A DNA stretch of 64,000 nt from Hyperoplus lanceolatus. Taxonomy: Eukaryota; Chordata; Actinopteri; Uranoscopiformes; Ammodytidae. Position 1 is the stretch's first letter, and each line of letters begins with the position of its first letter. Of the stretch, positions 1-17,198 are shown in pieces. The position numbers and the translations under genes were made by a program. The notes beneath the pieces were generated by a model. It worked only from the letters and a program-made list of their open reading frames with translations. It did not search any database and was not told where the DNA came from. The DNA is taken from assembly GCA_026929865.2 (NCBI GenBank), contig CM049400.1:25932001-25996000 (forward strand). The letters are read 5' to 3'.

Positions 1-319
1 AGCACAGCTAGTGATATCAATAGTTGTGTTGCTATGAAAGTTTCTTGGTGGAATATTTGCAGGTATTTTCTTTATACTTTTGACAAAGATGCCGATAAGA
101 TTTCAAAGCAACACGTTTCATTCACTTTTCAAAGCATACTATAGTACAGTGTTTTTCCATAATGAATTATTCCATATTAATTCTACTTATTGATTTAAAC
201 AAATAATAAATTCTATATAACTTTAGAATATATTAACACTTGACACACACAGCAGTGCATAAGCGTTTCCCTTGTGGAGGCACCATTGAACAACACTTTG
301 ATTTAGTTTAACAGGATAC
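1..319. other. slc35b4 intron sequence, no exon seen
   Basis: AT-rich sequence downstream of the last slc35b4 exon in the window. I find no reading frame that continues the transporter, so it is taken as intron. Confidence 0.6.
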
Positions 320-2939
320 TGGGTGATGACGTTGATCAGCAGGTAGATCCACATTATCGGAACAGTCAGTCCAACCTGGGGAATTTCTACAGGAGCTGAA
401 AAAACGAAGATTATATTTTAATATCTGCTGGTACAGATACTGGATGTAAATTGAATCAGATAAATCGCTGGAACTCACTGCTCTGACTGAAGTAAACACC
501 ATGGTTGTAGATGTCTGAGGCGAGAAGCAGGAAGCCGGGCAGTGGCAGGCAGTGCTGCAGAGACAGAAGACAAGCAGACTCTTACTCACTCCACTCAAAC
601 AAAGGTTGCATTCCCCTAATGTACTTTTGGACATGTTGGATAAGATAAGAGAACTCACATTGTAGAAGAGAGCCTCTTTGGAGTGTTTTCCATACTGCTT
701 ATAGAGCGTCTCCTGGAAAATGCCCATCCTCGCAGACATCAGCAGAGCAAAGGTCAACATAGCAATACCTAAACGGACAGAAATCAACAAGACTTTGTGT
801 TAATGATGCTGGTTGTTGGTGTCAATCAGCAGAAAGTTTGTTGAACATTAATCAAACAAAAACACTATTTACTTCCAGCTTTTCTCACTCAGGTTCAAAT
901 GTAATGCGTTTAGATTGAAAATCGATTGAGAGCTGTTAAAGAAATCAAATTAAATGCACAACATTTACAGAGGCTTAGATTAGATAGAGGTTTAGATCAT
1001 AGATTCCAGGCTCCGAGCAAAAAAAAAAAAAATTAGAATAGTGCTGCACAGCTACATTATAATGTAATATAACATATAACACTCTGGTAGACAGCTGAAC
1101 AGTAAAATGTATTAAGTGCAAAGTAAACAGGTTGTGTGGTAAATATAATAATAATACAGTAGGTTGAAAAATGCATACACATAAATATACTGGAACTGTG
1201 CAAGTACATCTACTGATGGTAGAGAAGTGTAGTAGTAAATATAAAGTCACCAATAAGCCAGCGCACAAAGGTGTAAAAGCCTTGCTCCTCCGATCCTTCA
1301 CTGGCCACATTCTGTATAAAACAAAAAAGAGACTAAATGCATAAAAGCTTGTCGAGGGGGAGATCACAGGTTTTGTTATAAATTCATTATAATGCCACAT
1401 GTTCTGCAGAGGACTCACCACTTGTCTAGCAGACATAACGGTGCAGATGAAGATACCAGCTGAAACTAAAGCTATAGACAAATATTTACTTGCTGAATAC
1501 CTGCAGAGAGAAAGAGACACAAATTACAGATTTTTGATGCAGACACGACTTGGACACCTATTACCGTTGCCTGGAGAGAGCAGCTTTTACCTTTTCTTCA
1601 GGATGATTATTCCCATGATCATATTAGCGATGAGGGATCCCTGCAAAGAAACGAGAGCACAGAGATCAGACTCAGGGTAAGGGGACTATGAGGGAGAATT
1701 AGGAAAGCAACAATCCTCACTGATCTGAAGATCATGTGTAGTGGCATGGCGATGTTGAAGTTGAGAGCGTAGTTGTTGATCACACTGACTGCGAAGAACA
1801 TGGTCACCATGATCACATAGTTTCTGGAAAAAATAAATGGTTTATTTCAACGTCTTTCCTGCTGTACAAAGTACAAATCTTGAGTTTTTTTTCTTCATTT
1901 ACCTTATGGGGATGGCTGGTTTTTTCCTCCCAAAATTTGATTCAAAGATTAAACCTTCTAATCCGATGAAAAGGAACTGCGCGAAAGTCACTATGTTGCC
2001 GCATCCTGGGAAATCCCTGAAGAACAAAACAACAGGCGAGAGAATGAAATCAGACAGGAGAATACCCAGATTTAAATAGCATGTGGATCAGAAAATAATT
2101 CGCTATAAATTATGTCATGCTGATGTTTTCACACAATAACACGGCAACACAGATGCATCGTTTCCTACAGCTTATTGATTTCAAATTAAAACAATGAAAC
2201 CCACTCAGTATGTAGATGAACACAAATTTAATATTCCAACAATAACCTTTAAAAAAATACTAAACACTTTATTCTAATTAACATGCATGGATTTTGTTAA
2301 CTATAGATGCAAACAGTACTACATTGCATATTTACAGTATTTATTAAACATATTGGCCAAAAAATTATTTAGGGGCTCTGGTGTCATTTCATTCAAAGTA
2401 CCAGTGTGCGTCACATCCTGAACTTATAATAACACCTTTGGGACTTATTCAAATTCGTATCACTCTCTGGAACATTTAGGCTAAAATAAAAACTGTCACA
2501 GATTTCAACATTAGTAACATTGCTTAGGCTGCTCTTTGTGTTTCAGTATATCTGTAAGATTTAAGTGTAACTGAAGCTCGTGAACAGTAAAAACAAGTTC
2601 AAGCACGAAAAAGCTACTCATGAAGAACTTTCAACCTCTGAGGACATGCAAATGATTCACTCATAGATAGTGGATTCACTGCACTGAACTAACCCCCAAA
2701 TCGTAGTTGTGCATTGGAACCTTTCTTTATAGGTCCATGATTGGAACCGATTGGAACACATTCTCGTGAGGTCTTAAGTCAAGATAAAAATTAGCTGCAG
2801 CTTTGAAAACTTTCATGTAGTAAAGTAAATGACATGGGCTCATTTCTAAGTTTATCACTGACCTTACAAGCAGCTCCAGAGACACAACATTGCTACAGCA
2901 TCCGATAAAAACCAGACCAATGGCGAAAGCTGTGCCCAT
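320..2939 (-). CDS. slc35b4: SLC35B4, UDP-xylose/UDP-GlcNAc transporter (partial, 3' exons off window)
   Basis: Multipass Golgi/ER nucleotide-sugar transporter of the SLC35B family, which moves UDP-xylose and UDP-GlcNAc into the lumen. Nine coding exons can be joined in frame (5' to 3'): 2863-2939, 1903-2016, 1721-1823, 1591-1640, 1419-1500, 1251-1311, 659-768, 479-554 and 320-395, about 249 codons. Diagnostic stretches are AIGLVFIGCCSNVV at the start, FPGCGNIVTFAQFLFIG, NNYALNFNIAMPLHMIFRS, and LLMSARMGIFQETLYKQYGK. All junctions have AG acceptors and GT donors; the last donor (gtatcc) is weak. The C-terminal part of the family (about 80 residues) is not found in 1-319, so those exons lie left of the window. 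I chose the ATG at 2937-2939 because family members start with this short hydrophobic N-terminus; the frame stays open upstream to an ATG at 3144-3146, which would add 69 residues. It is divergent to golt1b. Confidence 0.95.
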
Positions 2940-4060
2940 CTTGGTTAAATGCGTACAAATAAATAAAAATAAACGTGTCACTTGATACAGCGCGTTTCTG
3001 ATGGGTGCATATTGGCTTAATTTAGCTGTAGTTGGTGGTGTTTTGAAGGAGGTCTCCTGCTTCCACAACACTCCTGTTTGAGCAGAACACGTATTTGACA
3101 GTCCGCTTTGCCTCAGCACAGTGGGATTATGGGAGATGTGGTTCATTTCTGGCAGAAAAGGAGGGGAAAATTAACAGTCTGAGTATTTATTACAAGAATA
3201 CGACTAAAATGTGTTTATTGTCAGATAATTAATAGCATGCGTAACTATTAAATAAATCAGGGGCAAATAGATTAAATTCACGAGACAGCTGCGCAATCAC
3301 TGCGCAGTCGTGACGCACAGACACGTTCGAACCATGGCGCATGCGCAGATCAGTCTTTTCTGTAAAACAAACGAGGAGCTGTCACTCCTAGTTTTTATTT
3401 TTACTTTGTATATTTACATTTTATATACTATCTATGATATTTACATATTAGGCCTATATTAATTAAATGAATTACTATTGTGTATTATATGTTTACGTGC
3501 ATGTCTGTATGTTTATTGTATCACACAAAGTTCACACTTCCTTGTATGTGTGAACTTACATGGCAATAACTGATTCTGATAGGCCTACATAAACAAACAA
3601 GCAACACTTTAATGTTTGTAGCTTTATTATAACTTTTGAGTGTTGGCGGTTGGGAAGTTTATTACATTATTGTGCAGCCTACACTATAGCCTACCTACAA
3701 ATATGTTTTTGTTTTATTTGTGAATTCTTTTCAATTCTTTGTAAATCTTGTAAACGTAGTGCAAGAAAAGTACAATAGGAGAATAAACGTGTAACTTAAA
3801 TAGTATACAATAAAAGCTTTTTGTTTTGGGAGGAACAGAAACATGGTTGAAGGTTGTACCAACATCTAAATACATAGACGATCTTTGGTGGTAGTCTTAC
3901 GTACGTACGTGTTTGCGTGGCCTGGGCCGACGTGGCCGCGTAACCGCTAGCTGTAGGCTACCCCTGTACAGCATCATTTAACGCTAACGGCGGCTGGAGC
4001 GGTGGGTTTGAGTCTATAAAAGCTTTGTTGGAACGGATAAATCCCCCAGCTGCCGCCACC
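2940..4060. promoter_or_regulatory. Bidirectional slc35b4/golt1b promoter region
   Basis: About 1.1 kb separates the two divergent start codons. The slc35b4 side (3295-3355) is rich in CpG and holds a palindromic NRF1-type core GCGCATGCGC at 3337-3346. The golt1b side (3895-4060) is also CpG-rich; it contains GACGTGGC at 3929-3936, which matches the core of an ATF6/XBP1-type unfolded-protein-response site, and a full Kozak sequence (GCCGCCACC) just before the golt1b ATG. The middle part is AT-rich. Motif matches are read by eye; function is inferred. Confidence 0.5.
3337..3346. promoter_or_regulatory. NRF1-like site
   Basis: GCGCATGCGC palindrome in the CpG-rich segment about 400 bp upstream of the slc35b4 start. 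It matches the known NRF1 consensus core, common in promoters of housekeeping genes. Confidence 0.45.
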
Positions 4061-7713
<3,653 letters not shown>

Positions 7714-8204
7714 CATCAGGCTGTTTCTGAATCGGAGGACTGTTTCAGTATTTATCATAGTTTCTAAATAGTTACTGTATATTTTTGGTCATTGCTACTC
7801 CAAACACAAGGACCTCAGTGTATCTGTGGAAGATTCACTGTCATCATGATGTTTTTTGTAATTACTAAATGCCACTTGGAAAACGTTACCAGATCATTTT
7901 ATATTATTATTTTAAAAAGCTGGAAGCAGGTCTCCCATTTATTGCCATTCCAGCCTGATATGTATGGACTGATAACGTGGGACCACTGTATTAACCAAGC
8001 GGAGGGTTGGGGCTCCTCCAGATCGTGTGCCTGAACAGTCACCAAGAAGAGTCTGAAGTGCTACTTCAATTTTGTACATTATCGAAAAAATTAATGATAA
8101 ATGTTACTTAGGCAAAGAAACCTGAACTGTTGTGGAAAGGGTTTCAGAGGTTTTGTTACGAAGATGTTTTACTGTAACCTTTGTAAGTGCATACTTAAAA
8201 TAAA

Positions 8205-9760
8205 GTATGTCTTTTTTAAAAGCTGTTTTTTTATTTTGTTATTGCAGAGATCAGTTTTATAAGCCACCTATGGTTGATAAGTTAGTTTTTTACCCTGGAT
8301 TCAAATGCTAAATGTAAATTATATCTACCGTCTGACAATGATATTTGACTGAATATACTCATATACTTTATATACTCACCCAGCCTTTTTTGCTTGTGGA
8401 AATACCTTTTAAAGGGCAAGTACAACCCATTTTCCCTTGCCAAAAAGAGATTGTACTTACGTGTGACTAAAAGGTCATTTGTGCTTCCAATTTTTTTTGA
8501 AAACAATACCTGTTTAATTATTATTTCAAAACTTGCATAAATCATAAACATAATGATATTACCACTTTATTTGTTTATCTTGTTTCAGTAGAAGTAGTCT
8601 ATGCAGAGCCCCACAGCAGGTACATATTTGAAAGTGCTGTTGTCTTGCATATGTATCCTATAGACATATATTTCTAACATGCAACATACATAGGATATGT
8701 GGATAACACACAGTCAGATCAACATGATGATAAAATGATTATATACAGTGCTGCTTGAAAGTATGTGAACCCCTTGAGCCTTTTGGAATTGTATTTATTT
8801 TAATCATTATTACCATTATTATACATGGACCATGACCTGCAGGCTGATTCCTCCATATGCATGAGGCTGGTTTGTGTGGGCAAGAATAGTAATGACAATA
8901 AGTCACTGTCATTGAAATCGAGTAGAGATAGTATTGGGTTGCTGTGCATGCCAATTTGTAAATATTTTCATTTTTACTATCTGGTTCATTTTAAGTTTGC
9001 ATTCATTGCAAAGATATTGCAAAAAATAAATAATAATAATTCTAGCAGGGTCCCCTAAGGTGAAGATTGAGAATGAAATGGACAAATGGGATCAGTGAAA
9101 GGGTCTTTTGATTACTTTTGCTAATCAGATTACCATCCTTCCGTTAGAGAGACTGCAATCATGAGATCATGAGATATTAATTAGTCATGAGATATTAATT
9201 AGTTCCATTTGGCTATTAGGCCTACAAGAAAGGGCTATTATTAATAATAATAGTACAAAATTATTAAAATAGCAAAGGGTTATATTGCTATGCTAAAATG
9301 TGCTATTTGTCCGTTTTTCACCATGTCAATTAGGCTACCTTTCCATTTGAATCCTGGCGTGAAATTTATACAAAAAAAGTGTGTCGGAGTGTTTCCCCTC
9401 TTCACCAACCTCTGACTCTGCGACAGGTGTTTACACCCACGTGCTTACTGACACGCTGTCATCACATCAGATTCATTCATAAGAAAAAACCTCGTTAGTG
9501 ACGACATTGCGGGGTGACCCTGTGAATAGTCCACTGCTGCTGTCTATGCTCGTGTTAGATATACTTGAAAGTTTTTATGTTCTAATATGTGTTTGTGATT
9601 AATGAGCAGCGACAACTTGAACACCACCTGTCACTCTCGACAGTTTGAGAAATTCGAGCCGTAATTAAACCACCTATCACCGTCAGTGAGTGACGCTACA
9701 TAATGAGGCGCTTTGCTTTGTTGTCTTTAAGGCGACTGAAAAACACAGAGGAGGAAGCAA
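8205..9760. other. golt1b-spx intergenic region
   Basis: No gene seen. It contains a short Tc1-like terminus at 8743-8790 and a tandem duplication at about 9160-9203 (unit ATGAGATATTAATTAGT-like). The segment 9400-9760 is less AT-rich and probably holds the spx promoter. Confidence 0.5.
8743..8790 (+). mobile_element. Tc1/mariner-like terminal fragment
   Basis: The sequence ATATACAGTGCTGCTTGAAA followed by GTATGTGAACCCCTT resembles the ends of fish Tc1-like elements (TACAGTG...AAAGT...CCCCTT). No partner end was found nearby, so it is a remnant. Based on remembered family patterns. Confidence 0.35.
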
Positions 9761-9764
9761 ACAT

Positions 9765-9818
9765 TTAAAGAGCAACTGCAAACTACAGGAGAGCACAACA
9801 TAGGCTATATAATAAAAG
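9765..9818 (+). other. spx: Probable spx 5' non-coding exon (donor end)
   Basis: A good donor (AAAAG|GTAAGC) at 9818/9819 follows a GC-richer stretch with CAACTGC and GAGAGC elements. It precedes the first coding exon, whose acceptor is at 11682-11683. The 5' limit is not visible. The intervening intron would be 1.87 kb, most of it the LTR-like insertion. Confidence 0.35.
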
Positions 9819-10273
9819 GTAAGCAAGATTATAATTTTTATTTTTCGTAATATCTGTAGTAGCCTAGTTTTGTCATTGTTTGCATTATTATACTATAATT
9901 CAGAGATAAATACATCTTTTTAGGCTTTTAGATTGACTGTCATGATTAAAATGTGCATATTACTTGAAGAAGGCCATTTTGCATTAATAAGCAGTATGTC
10001 AAAATTAAATTATCAGTTTGTAACTCATCATAAGTTAGTTATTAATAGCCTTTTCTTGTTGTCATCAAGAAATGGATGTTGATGAAAAAACAAACAATTT
10101 ATGAAATATGTCTTCATAAATGAAGTTATAATTGTTGACCAAAACATGCATAGGCCTACATTAATAAACACTTTAAAATCTGTATATCTGCTAACAACTA
10201 CATTCTATTTAGCTTTAAACCATATATCAAATAGTGGGGATACTACATTTTTCTGTTCTATTATTATTACTAG

Positions 10274-11633
10274 TGTGACGGCCACAGGGTGGCCTTGAGG
10301 TGTGTTGCTGCTGGTGTGTTTGTTTTGCAGGGAGCTGGTGGGCGGAGCCATACATACCAATAGTCGTTCGACCTCACTTTCACTCTCTGAAATAGACGAG
10401 TACCGAGTCAGTCGGGGAGTGACGAAAATGCCTGACTGAAGCGGACAGCTCCGAGTGGCTCGACCGTCGGAAGTAGGTCCTTGTTGGGATGCAGTTGTTT
10501 TCTAGTATTATTTTGAAGGCCTATTAGAAACATATTCGTAGAAGAGCTACACATGCTACAACCGATTAGAAGCAGAACAAAAAACAAAGAGGAGTAAACA
10601 CTTCAAAAGCGAGGGACATTTTCAAAACAAGAAACGAGATATATCTCCATTCTCCACACATCTTTATCTTTCTTGTTATTTTACTAGAAAACCTACTTTT
10701 AAGTGATGAAAAATCATTTACAAATCCAAATAAAGGAGGTTCATATTTCTCCCTTCACACAACGAATATATCCCTAAAGACAGTTAAAGGTCTATTAAAA
10801 TATCCCTTATTATCATTGTAGAGATGGATATGATGAACTTTATTATTATGTTAACATGTAACATAGCCTACAATTCCCAGACCATTTAGATTACTGAAAA
10901 TAAGCAATGATTTAATCTTAATGGCATAAAGATATCACTTCACCACGAATTACTCAAGTTTTGTTCACTTAATAAATCTATACAGGAAATTAAACCTCAT
11001 GTTAATTATTGCTTTCCAAATTATTTCTCTGTCAAGGGTTTAGATCAGTGGAGGTTTAACTCTGATTAAATATATTACTGCTTAAATGCATTCACTAGTG
11101 CAGGCCTAATGATTAAACATAAATTAAAATGAAAGAATGGATTAATTTAATTTTGACGGTGATGTCAGACTTTCGTAACCAATTGGGGAAACACAAAGCA
11201 CGGGGTTTAAACTCCCAATTACTCAGCTCCGCCTGTCACAAGAGTTTCCCATCAAACATTTCCTCCCCAGCCCGTGGGGAGCAACTCACGACTTGCTCCA
11301 GTGTCTGTGTGTCTTGATACCGGGACTTCAAAGTCTCAAGCAGCCGACACCACCCGTGTGCAAGTGGGACAAAAGTCTAACCATAATCAGTGCGCACAGC
11401 AAACAACGTCATGTTGCGCAGGCTTGACAATCAAACCTATTGTTAACAGGATGCAGCTCACCTGAGTAGGCTGGACTAGGAGCCTTTAAAATAGCCCTGT
11501 CAGATTGACTGGGTCTCTTCCCTGGCCTGCAGCCTGCTCCTTTGTTCTAGTTATATTGTTTGTTCACTTTATTCTTTATTAAAATTCCTTATGTTATACT
11601 AGACCTTGTGTGGCCTCCCCTTCTGTTGCTACA
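10274..11633 (+). mobile_element. Probable solo LTR of a retroelement
   Basis: The segment begins TGTGACGGCC and ends GTTGCTACA, so it has the TG...CA ends of an LTR, and is flanked by CTAG on both sides (10270-10273 and 11634-11637), a 4-bp target duplication. The 3' part has TTTAAAATAG, a pyrimidine-rich R/U5-like segment and TATTAAAATTCC before the terminal CTTGTGTGGCCTCCCC, as in fish Gypsy/ERV-type LTRs. No gag or pol frames and no second LTR are present. At 1.36 kb it is long for an LTR, and internal insertions are possible. It ends 50 bp before the exon that carries the spx start codon. Confidence 0.5.
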
Positions 11634-11692
11634 CTAGCAATAGTTTTTATTTTGAATAAAAACTAATTGTTTTGTTATTACAGAGTTCCATC

Positions 11693-12775
11693 ATGTCTCT
11701 AATAGTGACGCTGCTTGTGGTGCCCTTGGTAAGCCAGTGTTGGAGCACACCACAGGTGGGTCCAAGTACATTTTTCTCATGTTGAAGCTGAATTTACATG
11801 ACTCGTTAAGTTGAGTTAAAACCGATAACTTTTCACTTTTGCAGCGGAGAAACTGGTCTCCTCAGGCCATATTATATCTAAAAGGAGCACGTAAGAATCA
11901 ACAGTTCTGTAGATTTGCCCAGTTTTAAGCTGTTTTGTTGAATTAAGAGAAAAACATTGTTGAATGTTGGTGTTTTTACAGAAGGACACCGCTCAGTTTT
12001 AGCGCGCACCGGTAGAGAGGAACAAGACACTTTCCATTTAGGTGGGTACAGGCTATGTTCTGCTTGTATTTATCTAATATTGACTGATATGGCTTAATAT
12101 GTTATAACTACTTTATAAATGGATAATTCATGCTTTGTGAATAATTGTTTGAATGTATATAAGACATTATTGAGAACAACTTCTGAGTTTTCAGTGTGAA
12201 AAATCTCTCTGACGCTGCAGACCATCTGGACCAAAATCCATTTATTACCATTTTAACTGCAGATTTAAGATTATTGTAAAGAAAATGTAAATACATCTTT
12301 TCTATTGCAGTATATTTAATAACTTAGGGCTTATTTAAGTGAAAAAAAACTCACGATCCTTTATACATGAATCTATGATAGATAGATAATTGTACAGAAA
12401 ATGTGCTAAAGTGTAGTTTATTAATGTTGCAGAATTGATCGTTTTAAATTTGAGATTTGATTGAATGTCTCGATTATTATTGCCACACATGAAAAAAAGG
12501 ATATCTCACAGCACAACATATTTTTCTGTTGAAAGGCTTGTTAGCTTTAGCTAAACTATTCTTCACTGCTATATGTTTGTATTTCACAGAAATGTTGTGA
12601 AATCGTAGTGCTGAGTCGTTTTCTCTTAACAAATATATTTTATTTCTTTGAAGGGACTCATAAAGGGAGCAATGATGGACGAGGATCGTCTTTTTCATTT
12701 GTTCTGATGGAGCTTCTGCAGCGAGCTCTAAAAGAAGGTAAAACCCTGAAAGTGTTCAGCAACAGCTACGTCTGA
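11693..12775 (+). CDS. spx: Spexin prohormone (neuropeptide Q) with altered processing site
   Basis: Secreted peptide hormone precursor, related to the galanin/kisspeptin group and acting on galanin receptors 2/3. Coding exons: 11693-11755, 11845-11890, 11982-12041, 12654-12775, giving 96 residues. Residues 1-20 are a signal peptide (MSLIVTLLVVPLVSQCWSTP). A dibasic RR then precedes the mature peptide NWSPQAILYLKGAQ. The vertebrate spexin-1 core is NWTPQAMLYLKGAQ or -TQ, so two substitutions (T3S, M7I) are present. The usual amidation/cleavage signal GRR reads GHR here. The C-terminal part (SSFSFVLMELLQRALKEG) matches the helical propeptide end of fish spexins. I end the gene at TGA 12773-12775; ATTAAA follows at 12903-12908. 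A usable donor (GAAG|GTAAAA) at 12737 leaves open another exon. Position between golt1b and ldhb supports spx rather than spx2. Confidence 0.85.
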
Positions 12776-14123
12776 CCATCATCTGATTGATGAGAGCTGG
12801 ATTTGAACTCTTTGTAAAGTTTATTTTTCATTATTTCAGCATTTTTTGTCATTTATGATGTTTTTCTATTTGTGCTGCTCTTTGCGTATACTTGCTGTAC
12901 AAATTAAACATCCTCTTTTTGTCTATGTGATATAATTTTTTAACTCGGAGCTATTTGTGTTTACTGCTAGACTGAAGTGTTTACAGATTCTTCTCCTTTT
13001 TGAGAATCCAGTGTCAGTTAGATAGAAATGGAGGGAATTCCTTTAACAACCCTTAGACTTCTTAAAAACTGCATCGGCTCGGGGCGACAATTAAAGTAAT
13101 TCACACAACACAGTGATTCGACACCATACTAAACACCATTCAGCCTCCCATCAGCACACTGTCTACAGCGAGGTCACTGAGAGAGGTGTCCCACTGAGCT
13201 TTACCGGAGATGGCAGACTGAACCAGACATGACGAGGTCAAGCAAAGGTGACCAGCTGGAAGAGTAAAGGTTTTAATCCTGTCAGAATCAAGAGTTAGTT
13301 TATCTTGATAATTTTCAGTAAAAGTAAGAGATCTTCACTGTGCGTTCATCACTGACTAGAGGTCTTACGGGGAATAATCCAGTTTAAAGAGCTTTAAAGA
13401 AAAAAACACAGCCAAACAAAGAATTCAAATCCTGTCATATGTTAAATAAAGAAAAGAAGGAAGATTTAGCAGAAGTAACATGAAATGTCTTGACCAGATA
13501 TGTTTTATCATGTGCATAATTCCTCTATCTGTGCAAGAAATGCCCTTACACAATGCAAAACTATGGGCCACACATATTAAACCAATGGCGTGATATCTTA
13601 ATCAATAACCATGTAATTAAAGGGCTCATCTAAATAAAAAAGACTTGAACTACATCTATAAGCAGGGATTTATTCGTTGACATATATTAATGACTCCTAT
13701 GATTTTTATGTGTTTTTGGTTCCAGCTAACAAATTTAAACGGCAGCAATACAGAAAATATATGTAATTAGTAATAACTGAACACATGCACTTCCTGTTCA
13801 AGCAGCGACAAACTTGCTTCATTACACAATCAAAGCAACAATACATGAGTGGTCCCACACTGCAACACACAGCCGAAGACTAATGAGACAGAGCAGCATT
13901 TTTCACTCAGTTGATGTCACATTTGGACTCTCCAGTGAGCAGAACCAACCACCTGACGGCTTAATCTGAAAGGATTTAACTCCCACTGGCCTGTGGATCT
14001 ACAGAGGGCTGACGGCTGACGGTGTGGGAGGGTGGAGCTGGTATGTAGTGACTGCAGAATGTGTGTATACTGTGGGTGAGGAGCAGTCTGGAAGGTACAG
14101 CTGTGGCACCCCCTGCTGTTGGG
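12776..14123. other. spx/ldhb convergent intergenic region
   Basis: The spx 3' UTR (ATTAAA at 12903-12908) lies on the left and the ldhb 3' UTR on the right (minus-strand AATAAA read as TTTATT at 13669-13674). I see no gene, RNA or mobile element between them. Confidence 0.5.

Positions 14124-17198
<3,075 letters not shown>

Noticed and set aside
3897..3912. ACGTACGTACGT run as a regulatory element
   Set aside because: Short simple repeat with no further support.
12654..12775. spx as a pseudogene because of its unusual peptide
   Set aside because: Signal peptide, four exons, splice sites and frame are all intact, and a polyadenylation signal follows.
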